This document shows, in pieces, positions 7,295-7,775 of a DNA stretch of 7,775 nucleotides. The notes under the pieces were generated by a model. It had not been told where the DNA came from, made no database searches, and worked only from the letters and a program-made list of their open reading frames with translations. The position numbers were made by a program, and so were the translations under genes. This DNA is from Acidobacteria bacterium 37-71-11 (lineage in GTDB: Bacteria > Acidobacteriota > Thermoanaerobaculia > Thermoanaerobaculales > Thermoanaerobaculaceae): positions 1-7,775 of the forward strand of contig NCBR01000112.1 of assembly GCA_002279285.1 (NCBI GenBank), written 5' to 3'. The number at the start of each line of letters is the position of its first letter. The stretch's first letter is position 1.

Positions 7295-7735
7295 TCACTG
7301 CTCCAGGGCAGCGAGGGCAACAAGTTCCTCGTTGGTGAACGCCGTGGCCAGTTCGGCCTGGACGCGGTCGCGGGCGACGACGGCGAGGAAGCGCCCGCGT
7401 CCCGAAACGACCACCTCGCAATTGCCCTGCAGGATCTCGCGCAGCAGCGCGGGGACCAGCACGCGCCCCTGTGCGTCGACCTCGTCCTCCTGGCCGTAGT
7501 TGGCGTGCTCCAGGAGACGCTGCACCAGCGGGTCCATCGAAGGGCGAGCCAGGAAGCGGCGCTCGAGCTCCTCCCACACCGCAAGGGGGTACACCCGGAG
7601 CTCGAACGGCGAGAGGGACGTGACGAACACGCGCGCGCCGTGCCACTCTTCGAGTTGGCCCTTGAGGCGTGCCGGGAGCTTCAGGCGGCCCTTGTCGTCG
7701 ACGGTGGCCTGGTAGCTCCCGCGAAAAGTCTCCAT
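7295..7735 (-). CDS. mraZ: Transcriptional regulator MraZ
   Basis: This is a 146-residue MraZ/AbrB-fold DNA-binding protein. In characterised bacteria MraZ forms ring-shaped oligomers, binds direct repeats in the promoter of its own operon, and controls dcw expression. Both halves of the duplicated domain are visible, each with the signature DxxxR motif: D13-R17 within DDKGRLKLPARL and D87-R91 within DAQGRVLVPALL. Length and the FRGSY start are typical of the family. The ATG is supported by GGAGGG at 7740-7745, four bases upstream. It is the first gene of the cluster, as usual. The stop TGA is followed 6 nt later by the rsmH start, which lies in the same reading frame. The expected repressor or activator sites would lie upstream, mostly outside the window, so autoregulation is inferred from the family only. 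Confidence 0.96.
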   Translation of the reverse strand: METFRGSYQATVDDKGRLKLPARLKGQLEEWHGARVFVTSLSPFELRVYPLAVWEELERRFLARPSMDPLVQRLLEHANYGQEDEVDAQGRVLVPALLREILQGNCEVVVSGRGRFLAVVARDRVQAELATAFTNEELVALAALEQ

Positions 7736-7775
7736 CTTTCCCTCCGAGAACCCGCGCGCGCGGGTCGTGGGCCAC
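7736..7775 (-). promoter_or_regulatory. 5' leader of mraZ with Shine-Dalgarno
   Basis: Forty bases lie between the right edge and the mraZ ATG. On the coding strand they contain a strong Shine-Dalgarno GGAGGG (7740-7745), four bases from the start codon, preceded by a GC palindrome. I cannot recognise -10 or -35 elements. The direct TGGG-type repeats bound by MraZ in studied species are not apparent either, so the promoter and operator probably lie outside the window. Confidence 0.6.
7750..7765. repeat. 16-bp perfect palindrome ACCCGCGCGCGCGGGT before mraZ
   Basis: The sequence equals its own reverse complement over 16 bases and contains five consecutive CG steps (7753-7762). In RNA it could fold as a 6-bp stem (ACCCGC/GCGGGT) with a GCGC loop, ending only four bases upstream of the mraZ Shine-Dalgarno. 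Whether it acts as a protein site, an RNA hairpin or nothing is unknown. Confidence 0.6.

Larger units (their letters stand above)
1..7735 (-). other. dcw cluster operon, mraZ through murD (3' end beyond window)
   Basis: Eight consecutive genes on the minus strand form the 5' half of a division and cell wall operon. No gap between them exceeds 6 nt, and six of the seven junctions overlap by 1 or 4 nt, so a single polycistronic transcript with translational coupling is the natural reading. The order mraZ-rsmH-ftsL-ftsI-murE-murF-mraY-murD is the widely conserved one. By analogy ftsW, murG, murC and later division genes would follow past position 1, but this cannot be seen. No internal promoter-like or terminator-like sequence stands out. 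All seven visible stop codons are TGA. Confidence 0.93.

Noticed and set aside
6168..7499. Plus-strand open frame of 443 codons opposite ftsL, rsmH and mraZ
   Set aside because: Ser/Arg/Pro-rich composition without motifs, covering three well-supported genes on the other strand.
6822..7775. Minus-strand open frame of 317 codons overlapping mraZ and rsmH in another frame
   Set aside because: Arg/Pro/Gly-rich frame-shifted reading of mraZ and rsmH. It has no independent support apart from the internal ATG discussed in the findings.
7736..7775. MraZ operator repeats (TGGGN spaced by 5 nt)
   Set aside because: I looked for direct TGGG-type repeats on both strands of the leader and found no spaced series. 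The relevant promoter region probably lies beyond the window.
1..7775. Undescribed defence, mobile or biosynthetic system
   Set aside because: Every base of the window apart from the short leader and one 6-nt gap is accounted for by standard dcw genes in canonical order, with intact motifs. There are no inserted genes, repeats or composition shifts.

Overview
The window is one tightly packed minus-strand operon: the first eight genes of a canonical dcw (division and cell wall) cluster. Read from right to left the order is mraZ, rsmH (mraW), ftsL, ftsI, murE, murF, mraY and the 5' part of murD, which runs off the left edge. All assignments rest on family motifs read in the translations. There are no RNA genes, mobile elements, CRISPR arrays or terminators that I can see, and no non-coding stretch longer than the roughly 40-base leader before mraZ.

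Organism: composition is very GC-rich (roughly 70% by eye, with G/C-dominated third codon positions, which produces many long but spurious antisense ORFs). MurE carries the DNPR motif of meso-diaminopimelate-adding enzymes. FtsI has no PASTA repeats. Together with the gene order this points to a diderm, meso-DAP, high-GC bacterium. The N-terminus of MraY and the MurF motif APVHLEFF remind me of Acidobacteriota, but that is recollection rather than a computed placement and is held at low to moderate confidence.

Layout: the leader (7736-7775) has a strong Shine-Dalgarno and a 16-bp perfect palindrome just upstream of mraZ. mraZ (regulator) and rsmH (16S rRNA methyltransferase) are separated by 6 nt. 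From rsmH onward every junction overlaps by 1 or 4 nt (ATGA, GTGA or TGATG), and all seven visible stop codons are TGA. ftsL and ftsI encode septal proteins (bitopic linker and transpeptidase PBP). murE, murF, mraY and murD encode the meso-DAP ligase, the D-Ala-D-Ala ligase, the lipid I synthase and the D-Glu ligase of peptidoglycan precursor synthesis.

How they work together: MurD, MurE and MurF successively extend UDP-MurNAc-L-Ala to the pentapeptide. MraY moves it onto undecaprenyl phosphate at the membrane. FtsI crosslinks the resulting peptidoglycan at the septum, where FtsL helps recruit and activate it. MraZ probably controls expression of the operon. I found no undescribed system here. 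The findings concern translational coupling, the leader palindrome and a few start-codon ambiguities, and are of modest interest.
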